A stretch of 64,000 nt of DNA. It comes from a virus. Every line of letters begins with the position of its first letter. The stretch's first letter is position 1. The stretch is from positions 1 to 64,000 of the IMG/VR virus record IMGVR_UViG_3300048834_001178, one strand, 5' to 3'. This document shows, piece by piece, positions 26,114 through 34,525 of this stretch. The notes beneath the pieces were generated by a model. It saw only the letters and a program-made list of their open reading frames with translations. It had not been told where the DNA came from and made no database searches. Both the position numbers and the translations under genes were made by a program.

Positions 26114-26374
26114 ATGACTCCCGAACACGCGCCTAGTTCCGGGCCCCACGGCGCATCGGGACAGGGAACCTCCCGGCTCAACCCCGCCGCGCTTGGCGTC
26201 GCGGACGCCGCGCGCGTGCTCTCGCGGATCGGGGGCAAGCCCGTCACCGAGGAAATGCTCCGTGCCGACATCGACGCGGGCGCGCCGACGAACGCGAACG
26301 GCACGATCAACCTCGTGCACTACGCCGCGTGGCTCGTGAAGGAGATGTCTGTGGGGGGTGCTGGTGGCGATTGA
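26114..26374 (+). CDS. small terminase subunit-like protein
   Basis: An 86-residue protein, ATG behind gggaggt. The core (LGVADAARVLSRIGGKPVTEEMLRADIDAGAPTNANGTINLVHYAAWLVKEM) reads as a winged helix. The following gene begins with a related sequence (LLNSTPLGEVISERQLHRHRTRAGFRV...DLFRYVAWLVTTR), so a DNA-recognition module seems duplicated across the two proteins. Position directly before TerL suggests it is the small terminase, but size and sequence are not diagnostic. Confidence 0.5.
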   Translation: MTPEHAPSSGPHGASGQGTSRLNPAALGVADAARVLSRIGGKPVTEEMLRADIDAGAPTNANGTINLVHYAAWLVKEMSVGGAGGD

Positions 26375-28649
26375 CCCGCGCCAACTCAAGCCCGGCGAAC
26401 TCGCGCGGCTGCTCAACAGCACGCCGCTGGGCGAGGTGATCAGCGAGCGGCAGCTCCATAGGCATCGCACGCGCGCGGGGTTCCGTGTCGCGGCCGACGG
26501 CGACGGGGGCAAGGTCGATCTCTTTCGTTACGTGGCGTGGCTGGTGACGACGCGGCACGAGGCCCTGGCCGAGGCGGCCCGCACGCCCGAGGGGCTCACG
26601 GGCTACGAGGCGATGAAGGAGCGGGCCCGGCTCCGCAACGCCATGCTCTCGCTGTCGGGCCGCGACATCGGCGACCTGCCTCCCGTCGGTGACCCCGCGC
26701 GGCGTGCCCGGGCCGCGAAGGACTTCCGGTACTTCTGCGAGACGTACTTCGGGCAGACCTTCCATCTCAAGTGGTCCGACGACCACCTCAAGGTCATCGC
26801 CAAGATCGAGCAGGCGGTGCTGGACGGCGGGCTGTTCGCGATGGCGATGCCGCGCGGGTCGGGCAAGACGAGCCTGTGCGAGGTGGCTTGCCTGTGGGCG
26901 CTGCTGTACGGGCACCGCGAGTTCGTCGCCCTCATCGGCTCGGACGAGGAGCACGCGGCGGGGATGCTCGAGTCGATCAAGGCGGAGCTGGAGAACAGCG
27001 AAATCCTTGGGGCCGACTTCCCGGAGGTCTGTCATCCCATCCGCTCCCTCGAAGGCATCCACCAGCGCGCCTCGGGCCAGCTCTACCAGGGCAAGCAAAC
27101 ACACATCGGGTGGACAGCCCGGGAGATCGTGCTGCCGACCATCCCGGGCTCGGCGGCGTCGGGCGCGATCATCCGCGTCGCCGGGATCACCGGCCGCATC
27201 CGGGGCATGAAGCACAAGCGCGTTGACGGCGTAAGCGTCCGTCCGTCGCTCGTGCTGATCGACGATCCGCAAACCGACGAGAGCGCCCGCTCGCCGTCGC
27301 AGTGCGCCACCCGCGAGCGGATCCTCGCCGGCGCGATCCTGGGCCTGGCCGGCCCGGGCCGGAAGATCGCCGGGCTCATGACGCTGACGGTTGTACGCCC
27401 CGACGACCTGGCCGATCGCATCCTCGACCGGGACAAGCACCCGCAGTGGCAGGGCGAGCGGACCAAGATGGTGTACTCGTTCCCCGCCGCAGACCGCTTG
27501 TGGGCCGAGTACGCCCGGCTGCGAGCCGAGGGACTCAAGGCCGACCGGGGCGGAGCGGAGGCGACCGCCTTCTACAAGGCGCATCGCGCTGAGATGGATG
27601 CCGGCGCGGTCATCGCCTGGCCCGAGCGGTTCAACCACGACGAACTCTCCGCTGTGCAGCACGCGATGAACCTGCGGCTGCAGAACGAGGCGGCGTTCTT
27701 CGCGGAGTACCAGAACGAGCCGCTCCCGGAGATCGAAGTCGCGGACGACCTGCTGAGCGCCGATCAGATCGCCGCCAAGGTGAACGGCCACGCCCGCGGG
27801 CTGGTCCCCCTGGCGTGCTCGCACCTGACGATGTTCGTGGACGTGCAGGGCAAGGCCCTGTTCTACCTCGTGGCCGCCTGGGAGGACGACTTCACGGGGC
27901 ACGTCATCGACTACGGCACTGAACCGGACCAGAAGCAGGCGTACTTCACGCTCCGCGACATCAAGCGGACGCTCGGGGCCGCTTCTCCCCGTGCCGGCGT
28001 CGAGGGTGCGATCTACGGCGGGCTTGAGCGTCTCATCGAACAAACCGTTGCCCGCGAGTGGCGGCGCGACGACGGCGCGATGGTGCGAATCGACCGTTGC
28101 TTGATCGACGCCAACTGGGGATCGTCCACGGATGTGGTCTACCAGTTCTGCCGCCAGAGCCCGCACGCCAGCGTTCTGACGCCCAGCCACGGCCGCTACG
28201 TCGGCGCGAGCAGCCTGCCTTTCAGCGACTACAAGCGCAAGCGGGGCGAGCGGGTCGGGCTGAACTGGCGCGTCCCGGTGGTCACCGGCAAACGCGCTGT
28301 GCGGCATGTGCTCTTCGACACGAACTTCTGGAAGTCGTTCGTGCATGCACGGCTGGCGGTGCCCATGGGTGACCCGGGAGGGCTGTCACTGTTCGGCCAC
28401 AAGCCGGAGCACCACCGCCTGTTGGCGGAACACCTGACCAGCGAGTACCGGGTGCGGACCGAGGGACGTGGCCGCACCGTCGACGAGTGGAAGCTCCGCA
28501 TCGAGGGCCTTGACAACCACTGGCTGGACTGCCTGGTCGGCTGCGCCGTGGCGGCGTCGATGGAGGGGGCGGTGCTATTCGGGACGGACGCGAAGGTGGT
28601 CGCGCGGCCACGGCTGAAGCTCTCGCAATTGAGGAGAGGCAAGTCGTGA
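26358..28649 (+). CDS. terL: large terminase subunit (packaging ATPase/nuclease)
   Basis: A 763-residue protein, GTG start overlapping the previous gene by 17 bases. An N-terminal winged-helix-like region (1-80) is followed by the packaging ATPase: KWSDDHLKVIAKIEQAV, Walker A MPRGSGKTS (near 164-172) and Walker B LVLIDDPQ (near 297-304). The C-terminal nuclease fold includes TMFVDVQGKALFYLVAAWE, CLIDANWGSSTDVVYQF and the final HWLDCLVGCAVAASM. It most resembles the GpA-like terminases. It moves phage DNA into the prohead and cuts it. Confidence 0.88.
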   Translation: MLVAIDPRQLKPGELARLLNSTPLGEVISERQLHRHRTRAGFRVAADGDGGKVDLFRYVAWLVTTRHEALAEAARTPEGLTGYEAMKERARLRNAMLSLSGRDIGDLPPVGDPARRARAAKDFRYFCETYFGQTFHLKWSDDHLKVIAKIEQAVLDGGLFAMAMPRGSGKTSLCEVACLWALLYGHREFVALIGSDEEHAAGMLESIKAELENSEILGADFPEVCHPIRSLEGIHQRASGQLYQGKQTHIGWTAREIVLPTIPGSAASGAIIRVAGITGRIRGMKHKRVDGVSVRPSLVLIDDPQTDESARSPSQCATRERILAGAILGLAGPGRKIAGLMTLTVVRPDDLADRILDRDKHPQWQGERTKMVYSFPAADRLWAEYARLRAEGLKADRGGAEATAFYKAHRAEMDAGAVIAWPERFNHDELSAVQHAMNLRLQNEAAFFAEYQNEPLPEIEVADDLLSADQIAAKVNGHARGLVPLACSHLTMFVDVQGKALFYLVAAWEDDFTGHVIDYGTEPDQKQAYFTLRDIKRTLGAASPRAGVEGAIYGGLERLIEQTVAREWRRDDGAMVRIDRCLIDANWGSSTDVVYQFCRQSPHASVLTPSHGRYVGASSLPFSDYKRKRGERVGLNWRVPVVTGKRAVRHVLFDTNFWKSFVHARLAVPMGDPGGLSLFGHKPEHHRLLAEHLTSEYRVRTEGRGRTVDEWKLRIEGLDNHWLDCLVGCAVAASMEGAVLFGTDAKVVARPRLKLSQLRRGKS

Positions 28650-28834
28650 ACGAGCCTAAGCCATCACCACGACCGAGCGGGGTCCAGGCCAAGGGGCTGG
28701 CGTGTCCGAAGTGCGGGTGTCGTCACTTCGAGGTGCTCTACACCCGTGCGGCGCTTGGAGGCGTGATCCGCCGCCGTCGCGCGTGCCGGAACTGCGGCCG
28801 GCGCGTGACGACCACCGAGCGGCTCGGAGCCTAA
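28646..28834 (+). CDS. small zinc-ribbon protein
   Basis: A 62-residue protein starting with GTG in a GTGA overlap with terL. Two CxxC pairs (CPKCGCRHFEVLYTR and CRNCGRRVTTTER) form a zinc ribbon very like that of the NrdR N terminus, including the basic RRRACRNCGRR stretch. The ATP-cone of NrdR is absent. Such short ribbons accompany packaging genes in many prophages; function unknown. Confidence 0.75.
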   Translation: MNEPKPSPRPSGVQAKGLACPKCGCRHFEVLYTRAALGGVIRRRRACRNCGRRVTTTERLGA

Positions 28835-28907
28835 GCGAGCCAGCGGGTTCTACCGGTGGAACAACTTCGCGCATTCGGGACACGCAGTTCGGGATCAGAG
28901 TGTGCAA

Positions 28908-28927
28908 CGGGTTAGGTGCTCTATGGA
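28908..28927 (+). repeat. recurring 20-bp motif, copy C
   Basis: Exactly acgggttaggtgctctatgg. Flanking bases allow AGGTGC ... GCACCT pairing across the motif. Unlike copies A and B, the ATG inside the motif (28924) is the probable start of the next gene. It heads the portal-capsid block. Confidence 0.7.
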
Positions 28928-29144
28928 GAACTGCACCTTGCCGGAGCCCGCCCCCAACCTCGACCAGGCCATCCGCGACAACGCGTCGCAGCCCGCGAAG
29001 GCGTCGGTTGACGGGCAGTCGGTCGAGCAGCACCCGCTGAAGGACCAGATCGAGGCCGACCGCTACCTCGCGTCCAAGGACGCCGCGAGGAAGCCCGGCC
29101 TCGGCATCAAGTTCGCCAAGATCGTGCCCCCCGGTTCTGTCTGA
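28924..29144 (+). CDS. small protein before the portal
   Basis: A 73-residue protein (MENCTLPEPAPNLDQAIRDNASQPAKASVDGQ...IEADRYLASKDAARKPGLGIKFAKIVPPGSV, quoted in part). The ATG lies in the recurring motif with agg six bases upstream; an in-frame upstream start would add seven unlikely residues. The position between terL and portal is that of lambda gpW, but the sequence does not resemble gpW. The end (ASKDAARKPGLGIKF) looks conserved among similar prophages. Confidence 0.6.
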
Positions 29145-29151
29145 CCCATTC

Positions 29152-30720
29152 ATGCTCACAGCCATCGCCAACATCATGAGCCGGGTCGGCCGCGGTACTT
29201 CCGCCGCCTCTCCCTCCCCGGCGGCGTCGCGCCCCCCCGACTCGCACGGACGCGGGTCGCGCGGCGGCCGTCGGTTGGTCGTCGCCAAGTTCGACTCGGC
29301 ACAGACCACCGCGGACAGCCGCAAGCACTGGGCGAATGCCGACGGCCTGTCGCCCAACGCCGCGATCAATCCCGAGGTCCGTCGCGTCCTGCGCAACCGG
29401 GCCCGCTACGAGGTCGCCAACAACAGCTACGCCAAAGGCATCGTCCTCACGCTCGCCAATGACACCATTGGCACCGGTCCCCGGCTGCAGATGCTCACCG
29501 GCGACGCCGAGGCCAACGCCCGCATCGAGGACGCGTTCGAGCAGTGGTCGCGGGCGGTTGACCTGCCCGGCAAGCTCCGCACCATGCGGATGGCCCGCGC
29601 CGAGACCGGCGAAGCGTTCGCGCTGCTCGTGAACAACCCCGGAGTGCTGTCCCAGGTCTCGCTCGACGTGAAGCTCATCGAGGCGGACCAGGTCTGTTCT
29701 CCGCTCATGCGTCGTGGCCGGAGCGATGAGATCGACGGCATCCTGCTGGACCAGTGGGGCAACCCTTCCGCGTACCGCGTGCTCAAGCGGCACCCCGGCG
29801 ACAACAGCGCTCTGCGTGCCCCTGTTGACGACCTGCTGGCGTACGACACGCTCCCCGCCGCGTCGGTGGTGCACTACTACCGGGCCGATCGGCCGGGCCA
29901 GCTCCGAGGCATCCCCGATATCACGCCGGCGCTCCCGCTGTTCGCGCAGCTCCGCCGGTACACGCTTGCGACCATCGCGGCTGCCGAGACCGCCGCCAAC
30001 TTCGCCGCCGTGATCTACACCGACGCGCCGGCCAACGGCGAGGCCGATCCTCTGGAGCCGATGGACGAAGTCGAGCTCGAGCAGCGACTCGCGACCGTCC
30101 TCCCTGGCGGCTGGAAGCTCGGGCAGGTCCACGCCGAGCAGCCGACCACGACGTTTGGGGAGTTCAAGCGCGAGATCCTCAACGAGATCGCCCGCTGTCT
30201 GAACATGCCGTTCAACGTCGCGGCGGGCAACTCCTCGGGGTACAACTACGCCAGCGGCCGCCTGGACCACCAGGTGTACTTCAAGAGCATCCGCGTCGAG
30301 CAGCACCAGATGCAGCTCGCCGTGCTCGACCGCATCCTTAAGGCGTGGCTCAACGAGGCGGTGCTGGTCGAGGGGCTGCTCCCGCAGTCACTCCGCACGA
30401 TCGCACGCACGCTGCCGGAGCACGCGTGGTTCTGGGATGGCGTCGAGCACGTCGATCCCGCCAAGGAAGCGAGCGCCCAGGCGACGCGCCTGGCCAACCA
30501 CACCACCACGCTCGCCGTGGAGTTCGCCCGGCAGGGTCGCGACTGGGAGCAAGAGCTCCGCCAGCGGGCCAAGGAAATCTCGCTCATGAACGAGCTGGGG
30601 CTCTCGCCCGCCACCGCGTCACCAGCGACGAGCACGCCCGCGGAGCCGCCAGCCCCGGCCGACGACGCCGACCCCGCAGACACCGTTGACGAGGAGACCG
30701 CCAGTGCCAGTGCCAACTGA
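29152..30720 (+). CDS. phage portal protein (lambda B family)
   Basis: A 522-residue portal. A basic Ser/Pro-rich N terminus (1-45) is followed by HWANADGLSPNAAINPEVRRVLRNRARYEVANNSYAKGIVLTLANDTIGTGPRLQ (quoted in pieces: NPEVRRVLRNRARYE, NSYAKGIV), typical of lambda-type portals. The wing and clip continue with GIPDITPALPLFAQLRRYTLA and LNMPFNVAAGNSSGYNYASGRLD. The tail is Ala/Pro/Asp-rich. Twelve copies form the DNA entry channel of the head and dock the terminase. Confidence 0.9.
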   Translation: MLTAIANIMSRVGRGTSAASPSPAASRPPDSHGRGSRGGRRLVVAKFDSAQTTADSRKHWANADGLSPNAAINPEVRRVLRNRARYEVANNSYAKGIVLTLANDTIGTGPRLQMLTGDAEANARIEDAFEQWSRAVDLPGKLRTMRMARAETGEAFALLVNNPGVLSQVSLDVKLIEADQVCSPLMRRGRSDEIDGILLDQWGNPSAYRVLKRHPGDNSALRAPVDDLLAYDTLPAASVVHYYRADRPGQLRGIPDITPALPLFAQLRRYTLATIAAAETAANFAAVIYTDAPANGEADPLEPMDEVELEQRLATVLPGGWKLGQVHAEQPTTTFGEFKREILNEIARCLNMPFNVAAGNSSGYNYASGRLDHQVYFKSIRVEQHQMQLAVLDRILKAWLNEAVLVEGLLPQSLRTIARTLPEHAWFWDGVEHVDPAKEASAQATRLANHTTTLAVEFARQGRDWEQELRQRAKEISLMNELGLSPATASPATSTPAEPPAPADDADPADTVDEETASASAN

Positions 30721-30724
30721 TTCC

Positions 30725-32653
30725 ATGAAGATCCTCCCCGCGCTCACGTTCACCGCGACGGCGGACATCACTTTCTCCGCCGCGGCGGATGGTCAGAGCG
30801 CGCCGCTGCCCCGGTTCAAGATGGTCGCGTACACCGGCGGCGCGATGCGCGTCGCGGGGTGGCGAGCCCCGGTCGTGATCGATCTCGCGGGCCTGGCTGT
30901 CCCCTCGCAGGCACGTCCCATCCGCTTCGGGCACGACCCGCTCTCGGGCGTCGGCCATACGGACGCGATCCGCGTTGAGGCCGGGCAGCTGGTCGCGACT
31001 GGAGTCATCTCCCGCGACACGCCCGCCGCCAAGGAGGTCGTTGCCTCCAGCCGGAACGGATTCCCTTGGCAGGCCTCCGTCGGCGCGAGCGTCGAGGAGT
31101 TCGAGTTCATCAAGGACAACCAGAAGGCGACGGTCAACGGCCAGGAGATCTCCGGCCCGGTGAACGTCGTCCGCAAGGCCACACTCGGCGAGATCAGTTT
31201 CGTGGATCTCGGCGCAGACGGCCGCACCAGCGCGAGCATCGCCGCGCGTCTTCTCAAGGAGCCCAGCGTCATGGCCGACGATTCCAATCCCATCTCCTCA
31301 CCGTCCTCGACCCCTGCCGTCACCGGCACCGAGCAGACGCCCGAGCAGGTTCGTGCCGCGGCGCTCGCCGAGACGGCGCGCATCGAGTCGATCCGCAAGG
31401 TCTGCGGCAGCAAGCACACGAGCATCGAGGCCCAGGCCATCCGCGACAACTGGGATGCCACGCGCACCGAGCTCGAGGTCCTGCGTGCCAGCCGCCCCAA
31501 GGCCCCAAGTGGTCCACCCGCGGACTACGGCGTGACCAGCGAGGTGCTGGAAGCGGCCTGCTTCCAGAGCGCCAAGCTCGAAGGCATCGAGAAGGTTTGT
31601 TCGGAGCAGGCGATGGATATTGCCGCCAAGCGATTCAAGGGCGGCCTGGGTCTGCAGGAGCTGCTGTTCGAGGCCGCGATCGCCAACGGCTACACGGGCC
31701 GCACGTTCCGCGACAGCCGCCGCGTGCTCGAGGCCGCGTTCGGACGCGGCATCGAGGCGGGCATGACCACCATCGATGTGGGCGGCATCCTCTCCAACGT
31801 CGCCAACAAGTTCCTGCTCGAGGGCTTCTTCAGCGTCGAGCGCGTGTGGCGGAGCATCTGCGCCGTCCGCAACGTCAGCGACTTCAAGACCGTCACCAGC
31901 TACCGCCTGGTCGGCAAGGACCAGTACGAGCAGGTCGCCCCCGGCGGCGAGCTCAAGCAGGGCACGCTCGGCGAGGAGACCTACACCAACAAGGCCGACA
32001 CCTACGGCCTGATGCTCTCGATCGACCGCCGCGACATCATCAACGACGATCTCGGCGCGATCACCACGGTCCCCCGCAAGCTCGGCCGTGGCTCGGGCCT
32101 GAAGATCAACGACGTCTTCTGGACGGCGTTCATGAACAACGCCGCGTTCTTCAGCGCCGGCAACAAGAACTTCATCTCGGGCGCGGACACCGCCCTCGGC
32201 ATCGACGGCCTTACCAAGGGCGAGGTCGCCTTCATGGACCTCGTGGACTCCGACGGCAAGCCCACGGGCGTGATGCCAGCGATCCTGCTGGTGCCTACGG
32301 CGCTCTCGGCGATGGGCACGCAGCTCTACAAGAGCGTCGAGCTCCGGGACACGACCGCGAACACCAAGTTTCCCGTCGCCAACCCGCACCAGGGCAAGTT
32401 CCGCATCGAGGTCAGCCGCTACCTCTCCAACGCCCTCTACACGGGCAACTCGGCCAAGGCGTGGTACCTGCTCGCCGACCCCAGCGACCTGCCGGTCATC
32501 GAGATGGCGTTCCTCAACGGCCAGGAAGCCCCGACCGTCGAGACCTCGGACGCGGACTTCAACATGCTCGGCATCCGGATGCGTGGGTACCACGACTTCG
32601 GCGTCAACCTGCAGGACCCGCGCGGCGGCGTCAAGAGCAAGGGCGAGGTGTAA
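30725..32653 (+). CDS. prohead protease fused to major capsid protein
   Basis: A 642-residue polyprotein. Residues 1-185 resemble HK97-type prohead proteases: RFGHDPLSGVGHTDA with candidate His70, and FPWQASVGASVEEF with candidate Ser118. Residues 190-330 are helical and charged (EQTPEQVRAAALAETARIESI), suited to a scaffold or delta-domain. Residues 340-642 match Mu-like gpT/HK97-fold capsids: TIDVGGILSNVANKFLLEGF, YEQVAPGGELKQGTLGEETY and NLQDPRGGVKSK. So protease, scaffold and shell seem encoded in one chain, probably self-cleaved during assembly. ATG chosen; an upstream TTG at 30686 is possible. Confidence 0.85.
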   Translation: MKILPALTFTATADITFSAAADGQSAPLPRFKMVAYTGGAMRVAGWRAPVVIDLAGLAVPSQARPIRFGHDPLSGVGHTDAIRVEAGQLVATGVISRDTPAAKEVVASSRNGFPWQASVGASVEEFEFIKDNQKATVNGQEISGPVNVVRKATLGEISFVDLGADGRTSASIAARLLKEPSVMADDSNPISSPSSTPAVTGTEQTPEQVRAAALAETARIESIRKVCGSKHTSIEAQAIRDNWDATRTELEVLRASRPKAPSGPPADYGVTSEVLEAACFQSAKLEGIEKVCSEQAMDIAAKRFKGGLGLQELLFEAAIANGYTGRTFRDSRRVLEAAFGRGIEAGMTTIDVGGILSNVANKFLLEGFFSVERVWRSICAVRNVSDFKTVTSYRLVGKDQYEQVAPGGELKQGTLGEETYTNKADTYGLMLSIDRRDIINDDLGAITTVPRKLGRGSGLKINDVFWTAFMNNAAFFSAGNKNFISGADTALGIDGLTKGEVAFMDLVDSDGKPTGVMPAILLVPTALSAMGTQLYKSVELRDTTANTKFPVANPHQGKFRIEVSRYLSNALYTGNSAKAWYLLADPSDLPVIEMAFLNGQEAPTVETSDADFNMLGIRMRGYHDFGVNLQDPRGGVKSKGEV

Positions 32654-32656
32654 GCC

Positions 32657-33130
32657 ATGCCCGGGCAGGTCAGCACAGGCGCTGGGGGGCTCGGCGAAGA
32701 GCTCCCCGGCGACCTTCAGAGCGGCATCGATCAGCAATCGGGCATCGACACCGATGGCCCACCAACAGATGGAGGTTCAGGCATGGCTTCAGGACCAGCG
32801 AAGTTCGTTCAGGAAGGCGGCTCGATCGACTACACCCCCGGCGCTGACGTGCTCGTCGGCGCGGTGGTGGTGCAGGCCGACCTCATCGGCGTCACTCAGG
32901 CACCGATCAAGGCGGGCCAGTTGGGATCGCTCGCCGTCACCGGCGTGTTCGATTTCAACAAAGCGGTCGGCGCTGGCAGCGCCATTCCCATCGGGACGTT
33001 GACGTACTGGGACGCCGGGGCACAGGTCGCCACCAAGAACGCGGCGGCCGGGGCCAACAAGCTGATCGGCAAGTGCATCAAGGCCACTGTGGACGCGGAC
33101 ACCATCGTTCGCGTGCGCCTGCAGCAATAA
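32657..33130 (+). CDS. DUF2190 head decoration protein with possible dual start
   Basis: The full frame is 157 residues. The DUF2190-type part (GPAKFVQEGGSIDYTPGADVLVGAVVVQADLIGVT) starts at an internal ATG, 32783, which has a much stronger ribosome site (ggaggttcaggc) than the first ATG (gaggtgtaagcc). The N-terminal 42 residues are Gly/Asp-rich. Either the true start is 32783 (115 residues, the usual family length) or two forms are made. DUF2190 proteins stabilise capsids by binding their surface. Confidence 0.75.
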   Translation: MPGQVSTGAGGLGEELPGDLQSGIDQQSGIDTDGPPTDGGSGMASGPAKFVQEGGSIDYTPGADVLVGAVVVQADLIGVTQAPIKAGQLGSLAVTGVFDFNKAVGAGSAIPIGTLTYWDAGAQVATKNAAAGANKLIGKCIKATVDADTIVRVRLQQ

Positions 33131-33139
33131 GGAGCACCT

Positions 33140-33520
33140 GTGGGCGACCTGCTCGATCGCGGCGCGGCGTTCCTCGACGCCCAGCGTCATCAGCACCTCT
33201 CACGCCCGGTCGTCTACCGGCGTGGCACGGACGAGAAGGAAGTCCAGGCCACCATCGGCACGACCCAGTTCGAGCAGGCGGACGAGGCTGGACTCATTCA
33301 CCGGGTGGAGTCGCGGGACTTCCTGGTGCGGGCCTCGGAACTGGATCTGGGCGCTGGCCCGATCCTCCCGCGGGCGGGCGACCAGGTGCGAGAGACGGTT
33401 GGCACGAGCGTGTTCGTGTACGAGGTCAATGCCCCCGGTGGACAACCGCCCTGGCGCTACAGCGACCCGTACCGCAGGGTTCTTCGGATTCACACCAAGC
33501 ACATCGGCACGGAGACGTGA
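33140..33520 (+). CDS. head-tail connector protein
   Basis: A 126-residue protein, GTG behind aaggagcacct. The sequence (LLDRGAAFLDAQRHQHLSRPVVYRRGTDEKEVQATIG...VRASELDLGAGPILPRAGDQVRE...PWRYSDPYRRVLRIHTKH) is beta-rich. The 'YRRG...' and 'DpyRrvlRihtkhiG' segments recur in stoppers of planctomycete siphophages as I recall. Placement after the decoration gene and before the tail terminator fits a head-completion (FII-like) role. Confidence 0.6.
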   Translation: MGDLLDRGAAFLDAQRHQHLSRPVVYRRGTDEKEVQATIGTTQFEQADEAGLIHRVESRDFLVRASELDLGAGPILPRAGDQVRETVGTSVFVYEVNAPGGQPPWRYSDPYRRVLRIHTKHIGTET

Positions 33521-33825
33521 TGGCGGACTCAGGCAACAACTCCAACGGACAGAACGGCAGCGCCCGTTGGGCCGGCGTGGTCGTCACGGTCGTGCTCGCG
33601 GCGGGCGCGATGACCATCCAATGGGGCGTGGTGACCACCAAGCTCCAGCAGGTGGAGAAGCGGCTCGATGAGTTCATCGGCGAGGCCCGCAGCATCCGCG
33701 CGCAGTACGCCGAGATGGAGCGCAAAATCTGGTTCCTCGAGGGCAAGCTCTCCGGGCTGACGTCCAACTCGCCACGCCAGACTGTGCCAACGACCGGAAC
33801 GCCCATGATCGGCGGTGGCCCGTGA
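33520..33825 (+). CDS. small membrane protein with coiled coil
   Basis: A 101-residue protein. One membrane helix (about 17-39, ARWAGVVVTVVLAAGAMTIQ) is followed by a heptad-patterned coil (KLQQVEKRLDEFIGEARSIRAQYAEMERKIWFLEGKL, in part) and a flexible tail. The start ATG overlaps the previous stop (TGATG). This topology suits a holin or inner-membrane spanin partner, which would be out of place among connectors but is otherwise missing from this prophage. No family assignment. Confidence 0.6.
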   Translation: MADSGNNSNGQNGSARWAGVVVTVVLAAGAMTIQWGVVTTKLQQVEKRLDEFIGEARSIRAQYAEMERKIWFLEGKLSGLTSNSPRQTVPTTGTPMIGGGP

Positions 33826-34253
33826 GCACCATCGCCGCCCTCGCCGATGCCGTCGCGGCGCACGTGAGCGCCGGGTCCTACGGACAGCCCGTCACGGCCG
33901 TCCGGATGTACCAGCCCGCGTTCACGCTGGAGGACCTCAAGGACCTGCGGGTCTCGGTGGTGCCGCGTACGGTGCAGATGACCCCGGTGACGCGGGACAG
34001 CCTGGCCATCGAGTACGTCATCGACGTGGGCGTGCAGAAGAAGCTCCCCGCCGAAGGGGCGGACGCGGCGATCGATGAGTTGCTCGTGCTGGTCGAGGCG
34101 ATCGCGGACCACCTGCGGTTCCAAAGACTGCCGGGCTTCCCCGACGCGGCGTGGGTCGGGATCAACAACGAGCCGGTGGTGTCGAGCGAAGCGCTCGAGC
34201 AGCACCGGGTGTTCACCAGCGTGCTGAGCGTCACCTACCGGGAGCGGAGGTAG
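33822..34253 (+). CDS. tail terminator-like protein
   Basis: A 143-residue protein, GTG start in a four-base overlap. It begins STIAALADAVAAHVSAG, continues YQPAFTLEDLKDLRVSVVPR and closes EALEQHRVFTSVLSVTYRERR. The helix-then-strand order and closing 'hrvFtsvlsvtYre' strand match tail-completion (lambda U-like) proteins that cap the tube and join it to the head. Position right before the tube gene agrees. Confidence 0.65.
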   Translation: MSTIAALADAVAAHVSAGSYGQPVTAVRMYQPAFTLEDLKDLRVSVVPRTVQMTPVTRDSLAIEYVIDVGVQKKLPAEGADAAIDELLVLVEAIADHLRFQRLPGFPDAAWVGINNEPVVSSEALEQHRVFTSVLSVTYRERR

Positions 34254-34255
34254 CC

Positions 34256-34513
34256 ATGCGCAACACGATCATCTTCGGTGTGGCAATGACGGACGAGCTC
34301 AAGCCGCTGGCGACCCAGAAGACCATCGCCACCTTCACGCTCACCGCGTCGCACAAGAACACGCAGGACCTGCTGCTCTCGGACGGGAAGACGGACCCAA
34401 TCGAGGTCGCCCCGGGCACGCAGTACTACTTCGAACGGGTCAACCTGGCGGACATTCTGGTCAAGAGCAAGGCGGGCGAGATGGTCTTTGTGGTCGGCCA
34501 CAGCGCCGAGTGA
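34256..34513 (+). CDS. small unknown structural-block protein
   Basis: An 85-residue protein (MRNTIIFGVAMTDELKPL, then TLTASHKNTQDLLLSDG, EVAPGTQYYFERVNLADILVKSKAGEMVFVVG in part). It appears all-beta, perhaps a small Ig-like or tail-tip accessory domain. The ATG directly follows the previous stop with ggagcggagg upstream. No family recognised. Confidence 0.6.
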   Translation: MRNTIIFGVAMTDELKPLATQKTIATFTLTASHKNTQDLLLSDGKTDPIEVAPGTQYYFERVNLADILVKSKAGEMVFVVGHSAE

Positions 34514-34525
34514 AAGGAGTCAGCG

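Noticed and set aside
23274-26117. 947-codon plus-strand open frame
   Set aside because: Runs through the methyltransferase in a wrong frame and then antisense to four small minus-strand genes, including the recognisable HARE-HTH gene.
26307-28346. 679-codon open frame on the minus strand
   Set aside because: Lies wholly opposite terL, is rich in Arg/Val/Leu/His from antisense reading of a GC-rich gene, and resembles no protein.
31066-32847. 593-codon plus-strand open frame
   Set aside because: Out-of-frame shadow of the protease-capsid gene, dominated by Arg, Gly and His.
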